Of a stretch of 64,000 nt of DNA, positions 34,856 through 45,588 are shown in pieces. The position numbers were made by a program, and so were the translations under genes. The stretch covers positions 24,431,742 to 24,495,741 of the forward strand of contig OZ024720.1 in the NCBI GenBank assembly GCA_964016875.1. The letters are read 5' to 3'. The first letter of the stretch is position 1, and each line of letters opens with the position of its first letter. The notes under the pieces are model-generated. The model was not told where the DNA came from, did no database searches, and saw only the letters and a list, made by a program, of their open reading frames with translations. The stretch is from Fallopia convolvulus. Lineage: Eukaryota; Streptophyta; Magnoliopsida; Caryophyllales; Polygonaceae.

Positions 34856-35477
34856 TTGCTTAATGATAGCTGTGTGGGTTATTGGTGTTATGTTCTACAA
34901 GGACACAAGAAAGGACCGTGTATTCAAGATATACCAGTAGTCTGTGAGTTTGAAGACGTTTTTCTAGAGGAACTTCCAAGGCTGCCTCCTCAACGAGAGG
35001 TGGACTTTAATATTGAATTAGAGCCAGGAACAAGACCAATCTCAAAATGTGAGTTCTGGCTACCAGAAGTTACTTTTCTAGCTACCAGAATGTGAGTTCT
35101 GGCTACTAGAAGTTACTTTCCTGGGTCATATTGGAGCTGAGGACCATGTAAAGCACCTTAGATTAGTTTTGAATGTGTTAAGACACGACCGATTATTTGC
35201 TAAAATGTCCAAATGTGAGTTCTGGCTACCAGAAGTTACTTTCTTGGGTCATGTTGTATCCTCTAAGGGAGTCATGGTAGACCCCTTAAGGATTGAAGCT
35301 GCAAAGGTTTGGGAACCCCCGAAGAATGTAAAGGAGGTACAAAGTTTCTTAGGATTGGCAGGGTACTACAGGAGGTTTGTGGACGGGTTTTCACGAATAG
35401 CCCAACCACTTACCAACTTACTGAAAAAGACCACTTGTTTCGACTGGAATGAAGCTTGTCAAAGGGGCTTTGATTAG
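34856..35477 (+). pseudogene. Tekay reverse transcriptase with catalytic core deleted
   Basis: The N-terminal part (FEDVFLEELPRLPPQREVDF, ELEPGTRPIS) jumps directly at about 35043 to the late motif [12 protein letters not shown]. The fingers and palm, including the YxDD box, are absent. The [18 protein letters not shown] segment occurs three times (about 35045, 35090, 35212). The thumb/connection ([16 protein letters not shown]) is intact up to a TAG at 35475-35477. Confidence 0.88.
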
Positions 35478-36074
35478 TTGAAGGAGAAGTTGACTTCAGC
35501 TCCAATACTTGCTTTTCCTCAAGGGAATGAAGGCTTTGTGATTTACAGTGATACCTCAAAGGTAGGCTTAGGTTGTGTATTAATGCAGAATGACAGGGTG
35601 ATTGCATATGCTTCCAGGAAGTTGAAACCAAACGATTTGAATTATCCAACCCATGATTTAGAGTTTGCAGCAGTAATTCATGCTCTAAAGATATGACGTC
35701 ATTACTTGTATGGAAGTACATGTAAAGTGATGACAGACAATAAGAGCCATAAGTACATCTTTACTCAGAGAGAATTGAACATGAGACAACGGAGATGGCT
35801 TGAATTACTGAAAGATTATGATTTAGAGATCTTGTATCATCCCGGAAATGCGAATGTAGTTGTTGATGCTCTTAGCAGAAAAACGCCGCAAGAACATATG
35901 TTGTGTCACTTGACTACCCAACCAGAGTTACAAAGAGAACTGATAAAGAATGAGATTGAGGTACAGATTCAGCGCTATCAAGGTAGACTAGGCCGTATGG
36001 ATTGTCAACCAACATTAAATGAGGAAATACGACTTAAGCAGGAGACTTGTTTGATGATTCAAGAGTTGAAGTAG
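35478..36074 (+). pseudogene. Tekay RNase H
   Basis: Follows the reverse transcriptase remnant in frame after the stop. Motifs are [25 protein letters not shown] (first catalytic position), the [12 protein letters not shown] segment and [16 protein letters not shown] at 35694-35696 cuts it. The connection VVVDALSRK closes the domain at about 35880. Confidence 0.87.
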
Positions 36075-37440
36075 AAAGTGAGCCATGGAGAGGCATCTGC
36101 TTTTAAAGAACATGTTGATGGTACTTTGAGACTGAATGGTCGAATTTGTGTATCTCAAGATGAGGAGTTGAGACAAAAGATATTACGAAAGGCTCACGCT
36201 ACTCCTTATTCAATCCACCCGGGAGCTAGTAAAATGTACAAGGACTTGAAGCAATATTACTGGTGGGATGGAATGAAGCCTGATGTAGCGAAATTTGTAG
36301 CAAAGTGTCAGGTGTGCCAGCAAGTAAAAATAGAGCACCAAAGACCAGGTGGAATGCTCGAACCACTTCCAGTTCCGGAATGGAAGTGGGAGGACATTTC
36401 CATGGATTTTGTTACCGGACTATGGATTAGTAAAGGACATGATACAATGTGAGTTGTTGTGGACAGACTGACCAAGACTGCTCGTTTTCTGCCAATTAGA
36501 GAGACTTGGCTAATGAGTAAACCAGTAGAGGTGTTCGTGAAACAAATAGTGAGATTACATGGAGTGCCCAAAATGATTGTTTCTGATCGTGATGGTCGGT
36601 TTACCTCCATTTTTTGGCAAAAAGTGCAAAAAGCTTTAGGCACCAAGTTACATTTCACAACTGCTTACCACTCGCAGTCATATCGCCAATATGATAGGAC
36701 AATTCAAACACTAAAAGATATGTTGAGATCATGTGTGCTGGATTAGGGGGGAAATTGGTCTGATCACTTGGAGTTGGTTGAGTTTGCATATAATAATAGT
36801 TGGCACTCTTCGATTCAGATGGCTCCATGTGAGGCTTTATATGGGAGGAGATGTAGGACACCTTTATGCTGGGATGATCCATCAGATGTTGTAGATGGAA
36901 TGCCTCAAATGATTTAGGAAACAATTGAAAAGATGACATTGATTCGAGAACGTATGTTGACATCACAAAGTCGTCAGAAATCTTATGCAGATAAGAGGCG
37001 ACGACCTTTGGAATTCGAGGTAGGAGCACATGTTTGGGTGAGAGTATCGCCGACTGGTGGGGTAAGAAGATTTGGAGTGAAAGGAGAGTTGAGTCCTCAG
37101 TACATCGGGCCATTTGAAATTCTCGAGAGGGTAGGCGAGGTAGCCTACAAGTTGGCACTACCACCAAGTCTAGAACGAGTTCATTCTGTTTTTCATGTGT
37201 CGCAGTTGAGGCTGTATATGCCTGATCCTAGTCATAGGCTCAATTATGAAGAGTTGGAAATTTAGCCAGATCATACTTTCCAAGAATAGCCAATAGCAAT
37301 CTTAGGTAGACAGCTAAAAAAGTTGCGAAATAAAGAGATACGACTCGTTTTGATTCAGTGGTCCCGACAAGAAGTTGAGGAGGCAACTTGGGAGACTGAG
37401 AGGAGAATAAGTGAAGCTATCCTGAGTTGTACCCGGTTTT
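36075..37440 (+). pseudogene. Tekay integrase with chromodomain-like tail
   Basis: The HHCC domain (HATPYSIHPG ... CQVCQQVK) is at about 36195-36330. The DDE core has SMDFVTGL and VSDRDGRF, but the third catalytic Glu position reads QYDRTIQ, so Glu is replaced by Asp. Stops are at 36450, 36744, 36916 and 37263. The C-terminal part has YIGPFEIL and HVSQLRLYMPD. After the last stop a chromodomain-like tail is readable (LRNKEIRLVLIQW, EEATWE, about 37318-37400), which in living elements would guide insertion into heterochromatin. Confidence 0.88.
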
Positions 37441-37670
37441 AGTTGAGGTGTTTGAGAATAGAAGTTAAGGGCGTTTGAGGGGTTATAGTTACGGGTAGTT
37501 GTAACTAATTATGTGTTTTATTTTACTTGACTTTATGTGCTTGACTTATTTGATGGTTGCTTGTAGTGTTCTGATTATGTGAATTACATGTTGTTGACTT
37601 GTGTGAAAAACTAAGCAACATAATGAATTTGTTTCGTATACCTCGGGAAGTTTCGGGACGAAACTTTCTT

Positions 37671-37682
37671 TAAGGGGGTAAA
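37671..37682 (+). other. Polypurine tract of the Tekay element
   Basis: taagggggtaaa directly precedes the right LTR, after the clade-typical phrase gggacgaaactttctt. Confidence 0.88.
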
Positions 37683-39062
37683 TGTAATATTCGGGAATAT
37701 TACAATATTTTATTATGAATTTTAGAAAGTTATATTCAAAAAAAAGGTTTTAACTTAAAAGTAATTAATAATTATTTCAGGGTAAAGTTTGTAGTAAAGG
37801 AGATTTGAGGGTAAAAATTGCAATTTTGTTGATCTTCAAACATAAGTTACGTATATCATTAAAAAAAAGAAAGAGAGCAAGATTAAAGTAGAGTAAGAGA
37901 GAAAGAAACGAGAGGAGAGGAAATTTAAGGTTGTGTTGTTTTGATCTCGTTTGGTACAAGATCTTTTCTATCGGGTTCTAATCTTGAAGTAAAAGCGTGG
38001 TTTGGTAAGTTTTAATTAGTTAATGGTTTATTTAGATTATACTAAATTTTCCAGATCTATATCTACAATTGATTTTGATTTGAAAATCAGTCAATTTATA
38101 ATTCTCAGAGGGTGTTTTTGATAGTGGATTTATATTCGGTAAAAGATTTCAGAGTAATTTTAGGGTTTTGCTTTGTAATGATATTATGGAGATCTTTGAT
38201 CCAGTTTTTCAAAAAGGTTTGAACTAGAAAAGTGTTCTTTTATATATTTAGTATATTCTTGTCAAGTGACGGTTACGTATGGTTATGAGACAAAAAATCG
38301 TGCCCCTTAAAAAAAAATTTATCTGTGTTTTGGACAAGTGCTCCCGAGGAGACTTGACCCGGGTGTAGGAGAATGGAATTGTGCAGGGTGGGAGGTCGCG
38401 CCTCGACACCTGGGTCGTACGGTTGATAAGCGCCATGGAATGGAACGGTGAGAGAATGGTTGTATTGTTCTACTTGGACGTGTATGTATGACTGTGTGTG
38501 GATGTTTGATATGTGGTTTGTGCTTATGATCTATGAGAAGTTAATGTATGGATTTATTCATGTGAACCGTGCTTGTGTGTGCGTTAGGTACTCGATTGGT
38601 TTTTAAACGCCTTATTAGTACCGTATGGAGTCTAGCTTGTATAGAATGGTAGCTGACCCTTCAGGCACTTTTTTTTTAGTTTCAGGTAAAGACAAGGGAC
38701 CCATGATGGAACCTCGTCCGGATGATGAAATAGGTCATTGAAGGCCGTGTCATTAGGTTGGGTTCGGTTGCGAAAAATGGTGGTATACTTTTTGATATTT
38801 TTCGAATAATTTTTGTTTTGATAAAGAAAGGGTAGTGGTATGTTGATGAAATGTTCTAGGAAGTGTTGTAAATTATGTTGTTTTGGGTTACATGCATGTT
38901 TTCTATACTTGGCTTTTATAAATATCGGTTGGATGTTTTATTCATGTTTTCTCGTCGTGCCCGAGTTGCCAGATCCAAGTGAACTCATTGTCAAACTAGC
39001 CTAAGTAGTACCAAGTGAAGTCTACTACCGAGTAGCGTCCGGTGTAAAGACGGGGTGTTACA
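37683..39062 (+). repeat. 3' LTR of the Tekay element
   Basis: 1380 bp from tgtaatattcggg to gggtgttaca. It is the longer LTR and includes the transcribed part with ctttgtaatg and agtgctcccgagg absent from the left LTR. Followed by TSD tctag. Confidence 0.92.
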
Positions 39063-40965
39063 TCTAGGCATAAGGATAAAGAAGGAGGATGGTATCACGC
39101 CAATAAGTATATTCTGCACTAAAAAATCAGGACCGATTGAATAAAAAAATAAATTCGAACCTAGAAAGCGAATGCAACATTTAGGAGTGACATTGACATG
39201 GACATTTCATCCAACACTTGGCGTTCAATGTGAAATCACAAGTGATTTTTTAAAGGTAAAAGGAGAAAAAACATGTAAACTATAAAGACGTCTAAGCATG
39301 ATAATAAAGAATGCGGATAGTATCAAGCCAATAAGCACATTCTACACCACAAAATCAAGACCGGTCGAATAAAAGCATAAATTCGAACCTAGAAACCGAA
39401 TACATATTTAGGAGTGGCATTTACATGGACATTTCATTCAACACTTAGTGTGCAATGTTAAATCACAAGTTAATTTTTAAAGGCAAAAGGAGAAAAAACA
39501 GGAAAACTATAAAGACATCTAGGCATAAGCATAAAGAACGAGGATTGTATCAAGCCAAAAAGCACATTGTGCACTACAAAATCAAGACGTATCGAATAAA
39601 AGCATAAATTTGAATCTAGAAACCGAATGCCACATTTAGGAGTGTCATTTACATGGACATTTCATTGAACAGTTGGCATGAAATGTTAGATCACAAGTCA
39701 TTTTAAAGGCAAAAGGAGAAAAAACAAGTGAACTTTAAAGACATCTAGGCATTAGGATAAAGAATGAGGATAGTATCAAGCCAATAAGCACATTCTACAC
39801 TATAAAATCAAGACCCATCGAATAAAAGCATAAATTCAAACCTAGAAACTGAATGCCACATTTAGGAGTATCATTTACATGGACATTTCATCGAAAACTT
39901 GGCGTGAAATCTTAGATCACAAGTCATTTTAACCGCAATAGGAGAAAAAAGAATTGAACTTTAAAGACATATAGGCATAAGCATAAAGAATGAGGATTGT
40001 ATCAAGCCAATAAGCACATTGTGCACTACGAAATCAAGACGTATCGAATAAAAGCATAAATTTGAATCTAGAAACCGAATGCCACATTTAGGAGTGTTGT
40101 TTACATGGACATTTCATCGAACACTTGGAGTGAAATGTTAGATCAGAAGTCATTTTAAAGGCAAAAGGAGAAAAAACAAGTGAACTTTAAAGACATCGAG
40201 GCATAAGCATAAAGAATGGGGATAGTATCAAGCCAATAAACACATTCTCCACTACAAAATCAAGACCGGTCGAATAAAAGCACAAATTCGAACCTAGAAA
40301 CCAAATGCACATTTAGGAGTGGCATTTACATGGAAATTTCATCCAACACTTGGCGTGCAATGTTAAATCACAAGTCAAATATTAAAGGCCAAAGGAGAGA
40401 AAACATGTAAACTATAAAGACATCTAGGCATAAGCATAAAGAATGAGGATTGTATCAAGCCAATAAGCACATTTTGCACTACAAAATCAAGACGTATCGA
40501 ATAAAAGCATAAATTTGAATCTAGAAAACGAATGCCACATTTAGGAGTGTCATTTACATGGACATTTCATCGAACACTTGGCGTGAAATATTAGATCACA
40601 AGTCAATTTACATGGACATTTCACCGGACACTTGGCGTGCAATGTAAGATCGCAAGTCATTTTAAAGGCAAAAGGAGAAAAAACAATTGAACTTCAAAGA
40701 CATCTAGAGATAAGCATAAAAAACGAGGATAGTATCAAGCCAATAAGCACATTTTGCACTACAAAATCAAGACGTATCGAATAAAAGCATAAATTTGAAT
40801 CTCGAAACCGAATGCCACATTTAGGAGTGTCATTTTCATGGACATTTCTTCGAACACTTGGAGTATATGTTAGATCACAAGTCATTTTAAAGACAAAAGA
40901 AGAAAAAACAAGTGAACTTTGAAGACATCTAGGCATAAGCATAAAGAATGAGGATAGTATCAAGC
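39063..40965. repeat. Satellite array, block 2
   Basis: The same AT-rich monomers as in block 1, same orientation. It starts with the second Tekay TSD copy (tctaggcataagg) and ends at the CACTA TSD (agc, 40963-40965). Some monomers are compound or shortened (for example near 40590-40650). Confidence 0.92.
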
Positions 40966-42098
40966 CACTAGTACAAAAATCTTCTTTTACATCACTGAAT
41001 ATACACCAGACGCGTGTAAGGTGATGTAAAAGATATAGGACCGACATTATACGTCGGTTTATCTTTAATGTGTAATTTTTGCAGGTATATTATACCTCGG
41101 GTTTTAATAACCGATGTAAAAGATATTTTTAAAAAAAATTTAAAAATCCGCGTTAATGTAAAATCTATACTCCTCTTTTCAATTTTTGGCATTTGCCTTC
41201 TCCTGCATTCCCGAGTACACCAACCGTCACCCCTTTTTCCTTCGCCGAATGAATCTTTCATCCGACCCACGTCCCTTTTCACCGCGCACCACCAGTTCGT
41301 CGCCGCTCCGCTCCACTTGTTCGAGTTGTCTCGCCGTCTACACCCAGGCCAGCGACTCCACTCCACACCCTAAAGTCGAATCCTTTTAAAACTCTGAACC
41401 GTCTCTTCGTTTTCTCTAGATTTTGGCTGCCCATAGCCCGCCTCCAGTCGCATAACCGGACGCCGCTATCCCACAACCGTTGTCCCGTCCACTGGTTCCG
41501 CCTGGAATTCCGGCCAACCCCTGACCTCAACCCGCTTCGAAGGTGCCACCACTTGTTTTGTCGGACCTATTTGTAAGTTTTTTTTCGATTTGTTGAGAGT
41601 AGAGTCTTTTAGGGTTTGAATTGATTTTGAATTAAATTATTTTTGTTAAATTGAATTGATTTTTACTAGGCTGATTGATTGAATTGAATGTAATTGATTA
41701 TTGGCTGATAATATTTTGCTTGATTAATTGAATTGTTTTTGTCTAGGCATCGACAAATTTGTCGAGTTTTTATTTGAATAGTTGAGTTTTTTTAACGTTT
41801 GTTTGAATGATTGATTTGTGTTGAAGAGTCAGCCAGTTTGCATGGATAAAAGTTGTTGAAATTGCTTTTGGTAGACAAATTTTTTTCGTTTCAATCTTAA
41901 AATTAGCTGTGATGATTGACGTTTCATTGTTTATTTCCTTCGATTTCCAGTTAGCACATTAGCTCTTCTTCTCGACCTAGAGTTTTCTGTACAAACTCCG
42001 TATCTGACTCGCTTTTGAAGTTGTGGGTTGTGGATTTACAGACGGGAGTTACTTGGTAGTTTGAGTTTTGTGCAATCTTTGAGGTGGTTCACACAGAA

Positions 42099-43141
42099 AT
42101 GGTCGGCCAATCTGACCCTCAGGTCTCCTCATCCTCCACAGCCGAGGTCTCTCTTTCTCCCTCTATTTCCGATTCGGCTTACTTATCATCTGATTTTTGT
42201 TGCAACGAAACAAAAGTTTCACTTCTATTTGTGGTTTCTACAGATGGACTTCTTAGCAGATGATGAAACATTAGAGATCGTTCCAAATATGAGAATGGAC
42301 CCTATCAATTTAATCTCAATATGCTTAATTTTCCACACCAATGTAGTATCAAATTAGTTAAATATTGAGCTAGAAAGTGACTTGGACTAATTAATAGGGT
42401 CTCTAGGGTCCATTTTGACCACAAATTGCTACACATGTTCCTGTGTGGTTGTTAGTGGCTTTGTAGAAGAGAGGAAAATATACAATTCGAGCACCTATGT
42501 GGATGACATTTGTTGAGCATTTTCTTTGAGAGTATGGTGAATTGACTAATATTAGCAAGCTGCAAGCATATGATTGTTAAGTTACTCTGGATTTTTAGTC
42601 ACAATTTAAGGTTATTTTTCAAATCACTGTCATAGGATTAGGTGGAGTATAAATTTGTTAGCCCTTGCTTTTTTTCACTCTTATTTGTGCTATAAACTGG
42701 TATGCTTACACAGACTAGCTGACTTTTATATCCTTTGAATGAACTAGAAAGGCTGACATGAGTTTTGGAGGCAGAGAGGGAGTCACCTAGAGAGTTTCAG
42801 CCACTTCCATTTCACTATGTGGAAATCTTAAAGCTTCTTTTTGACCAGTAAGTTGATGGTTTGGTTTTCTTGCTTCTTATTAACACATTGTAGCAGATTT
42901 ATTAAATATTACATTTTGTTTTGTGTCAGTGCTAGGGAGGACATTCCAGACATATACATGGTGAGTTGAGCAGGTTCTTCTAGCTCTGCTTTCATTTGTA
43001 GTACTTATCTAAATTTTATGACATCTTGGCATGTACGTGTCAGCACAAGTAAAATCCCTTATTGAAGACATAAGAGATGTGAGATTCCATAAAGTTGAGT
43101 TGAGACTAGAAACGGTATATGATCGCACACATGCAGTGAAG
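42099..43141 (+). pseudogene. PSF2: Captured fragment of a GINS complex subunit 2 (PSF2) gene, with introns
   Basis: Five exon-like pieces match plant PSF2 in order. 42099-42146 encodes MVGQSDPQ and ends at a GT donor. From 42244 to about 42315 comes DFLADDETLEIVPNM. 42765-42847 encodes EAERES and LPFHYVEILKLLFD. 42930-42960 encodes AREDIPDIYM. 43049-43141 encodes SLIEDIRDVRFHKVE and THAVK, followed by a GT donor. PSF2 is part of the GINS complex needed for DNA replication. The middle exon (after LIS at about 42315) and the C-terminal exon are missing, so no full protein can be made. Retained introns show capture from genomic DNA, not from mRNA. Identity rests on my recognition of the family. 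Confidence 0.85.
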
Positions 43142-43447
43142 GTATATTATTATATCATTATTGATCAAGTTTGTTGTCTTTTTGCTTTCCTTAAAGTTAA
43201 TTATCTGTTCAGCTGTGGTTGGTCCCAACATCTAATGGTAGATTGGAATGGGAATGCTGTTTTTGAGGACTAAATTTATTTTAAGTAGTTTATATGCAAA
43301 TAAATGGGATGATATTTGAAAACGATAAGCTTTCATTGGCTTAAACAATGCTTACGTAGATCATAAGTCAGAAGACAGAGTAAGAATGAGAGATCAGAGC
43401 AACCACCAACCTCCATTTTGTGCCCCATCTTTGATAGAGAGTAGGCC

Positions 43448-43978
43448 TTAACCCACTGAAGCATCTGTATCTGAGATTAATTGGTTTTTTGCTGAACCAG
43501 TTAGCACATTCAAGTGTGTTTCTGTAGAACCATTAACGACATCAGCTAGTTCTCTTAATAGTGACTCAGCTGGGTTGATTTCAGCAGGATCTCCCCGTTT
43601 ATTATTCCTAGTCTCTCCATTTGGTGTTTCAGCCTTTGCATTTTCCATCTCTTGTGGCAAAACCACCTGAAGCAGCGTCTGAACTGTTGGCAATCTCACG
43701 CCTGGAAGCAATTCAGCCTTTCCCCCCTCTTTATCTGAATTCTCAGTTGCATATACTATGTTAGAACAAAGATTATCCACCATATTACCACTTGAGCCAA
43801 CATTAGCACCCGCACACACAACAATCTGATCTAACAGTAATCCATATGCTCTCATTTCTGGAAAAGTTTCAGTTGTGGCATCCTCATTTGTATCATCAGT
43901 AACAACAGTAGCTAAATCAACAACGGATACAACATTTTTTCCCCCAACAGTTAAATGCTCATGATGCTCTTTTGACTT
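43448..43978 (-). pseudogene. Antisense open stretch in the CACTA element, probably a captured exon of an unknown gene
   Basis: On the minus strand an open frame runs from about 43978 to a stop at 43448, about 175 codons, with an internal ATG at 43855. Composition is that of a normal soluble protein (AYGLLLDQIVVCAGANVGSS, then LPGVRLPTVQTLLQVV), unlike the AT-rich surroundings. No family is recognised and no membrane segment or repeat is obvious. It lies between the PSF2 and TBC pieces and in the opposite orientation, so it probably came from a third gene. It might instead be a coincidental ORF. Confidence 0.45.
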
Positions 43979-44205
43979 ATTTCACTAATTTTTGTATATT
44001 GAGAATCTAAGTTTACCATGAATACTGCTAGAAATTACTGATATACGGATTCTATTTTGTGTTGATTAAGTTGCTCTGGATTTGATTCATTTGTATATAG
44101 ACAGATTATATATGTAATCCATGAGTGCATAGTTTGTTCAAGCTTCTCATATCTTTCATTCTTTGCCTATCTCATTATGATGTTTTCTCTTGGTTTGCTT
44201 TATAG

Positions 44206-44868
44206 GCTGGTAAAACATTAAGTGTAAGAAAGTGGAAATCAGCATTTTCTCCTAAAGGCCATCTTGATATAGGCAAGACCCTTGGTAGGATTCATCATGG
44301 GGTAAGTTCTATCTTCCTCGGAGGGTCAATATATTCCAACTCTCAGGTTAACATGTGCAAGTAAAACATGGTTGGCTTTTACCAACAAGTGAACTATTTT
44401 TGTTTGCCTCTTCATTTTGTCTAAATCATCATCTGTTGCATCATTGTCATAATCCGCAGCCTTCTTTTATGAAGGAAAATGTCTAGTCATGTATTAAATT
44501 TCTTATAAACAGAACCTTGAGTCTAAATCTTAATTTAGCTACTGAGGATTGATGTGTGCACAGATCACTTTGTGTCCTATGTTCCTTTATTAGCTTATGA
44601 TCTAATCATTCATTAGCAAAAGAACTTAAGTGCCTTTGGCTCCGATATTTTTCTTCTATTCCTCTATACTATGATGGGCTAAATTTAATTAATATAACAA
44701 TCAAGTTTTCTCCTTGGAACTATTATTTGAAGTTGCAACTAAACCACATATGTTTCATTTTTAGGGGATCCATCCAGATATAAGAGCCGAAGTTTGGGAA
44801 TTTCTTCTTGGATGTTATGAACCCCCTAGTACATATGACGAGCAGGCAGAAATAAGGGAATCCAGAAG
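44206..44868 (+). pseudogene. Captured fragment of a TBC-domain Rab GTPase-activating protein gene
   Basis: Two exons flanked by splice signals. 44206-44301 follows ttatag and ends at gtaagt, encoding GKTLSVRKWKSAFSPKGHLD and RIHHG. 44765-44868 follows tttttag and ends at gtgatg, encoding GIHPDIRAEVWEFLLGCY. These are the start of a TBC domain, including the R-x-x-x-W motif of the first helices, typical of plant TBC1-like RabGAPs. The rest of the domain is absent. Exon lengths (96 and 104 nt) and the intervening intron show capture from genomic DNA. Confidence 0.87.
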
Positions 44869-45588
44869 GTGATGTTTTGTTGTGCAAATCAGCTAGCTTA
44901 AGGGTTGTTGTTGTTAAAGTTGTGATTGGCTTGTTGCATTTATTGAGCCCACTGAAATCCTTGAGACATTTCAAGTCTGGTTATCACTGAGACATATCAA
45001 GTCTTAGGCATTGTTTAAGGGTCTTAGGCATTTGTTGAAGGGTCAATTACTGCAACCAGATTTGTTGCTCTTTAGAAAATTATCACACTTTACAACTATT
45101 GTACTTGTTGCATGTTTGAATGTCTTCTTTAGAAAGGCAATCTTAACTATATTGATCATTGTTCTGAAAGGCATTCTTTACAACTACTATACTGGTTGCA
45201 TTGTTGATGGTTTATCAATTAGGTCCAAAAAAAATTCTACAGATTGGTAGTTCAATTAAATTATATTGGTTATTTAAAAAAAATTATAATACTTTATACA
45301 CCGGTTACTCAATCGATTTAAATAAAATCATGCGTGCCCAATCTTTACTTTTTACATGGTTTTTTAATTTTTTATACACCGGTCGCTAACTGATGTATAA
45401 ACTCCTTAAGCATGCGCAAAGTGATTTTTTACACCGTTGTTTATACGTTTATACACCGGTTGTCAACCGATGTATAAAATATCTTTTTACACCGTTGTTT
45501 ATACGTTTATACACCGTTTATACACCGGTTAATAACCGGTGTAAAACATTATTCACGCCCGATGTAAAATCAAGTTTTTGTTCTAGTG

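Larger units (their letters stand above)
31888..39062 (+). mobile_element. Decayed Tekay/Del-type chromovirus (Ty3/gypsy) inserted in the satellite
   Basis: A 7175-bp element with TSD tctag (31883-31887 and 39063-39067), LTRs with TGTAA...TTACA ends, an initiator-Met PBS, gag with zinc knuckles, protease, reverse transcriptase remnant, RNase H, integrase and a chromodomain-like tail. The order and tail fit the Tekay clade. Many stops, frameshifts and internal deletions show it is dead. The satellite continues in phase after it. Confidence 0.93.
40966..45588 (+). mobile_element. Non-autonomous CACTA transposon carrying host gene fragments
   Basis: It begins cactagtacaaaaatc and ends (complement) cactagaacaaaaacttg, with a 3-bp TSD agc (40963-40965 and 45589-45591). 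The satellite monomer continues in phase on both sides. Subterminal regions contain repeated short motifs (gatgtaaaag on the left; acaccggtt and aaccgatgtataaa on the right from about 45295 to 45545). No transposase is found. The interior carries exon-like pieces of a PSF2 gene, an antisense open stretch and a TBC-domain gene, so this is a gene-capturing (Pack-type) element. Confidence 0.93.

Noticed and set aside
36655..37167. 170-codon minus-strand ORF opposite the Tekay integrase
   Set aside because: Shadow of the integrase C-terminal coding strand.
41068..41530. ORFs on both strands at the left of the CACTA interior
   Set aside because: The GC-richer stretch may be a captured 5' untranslated or promoter segment, but no exon signal or family match is visible.
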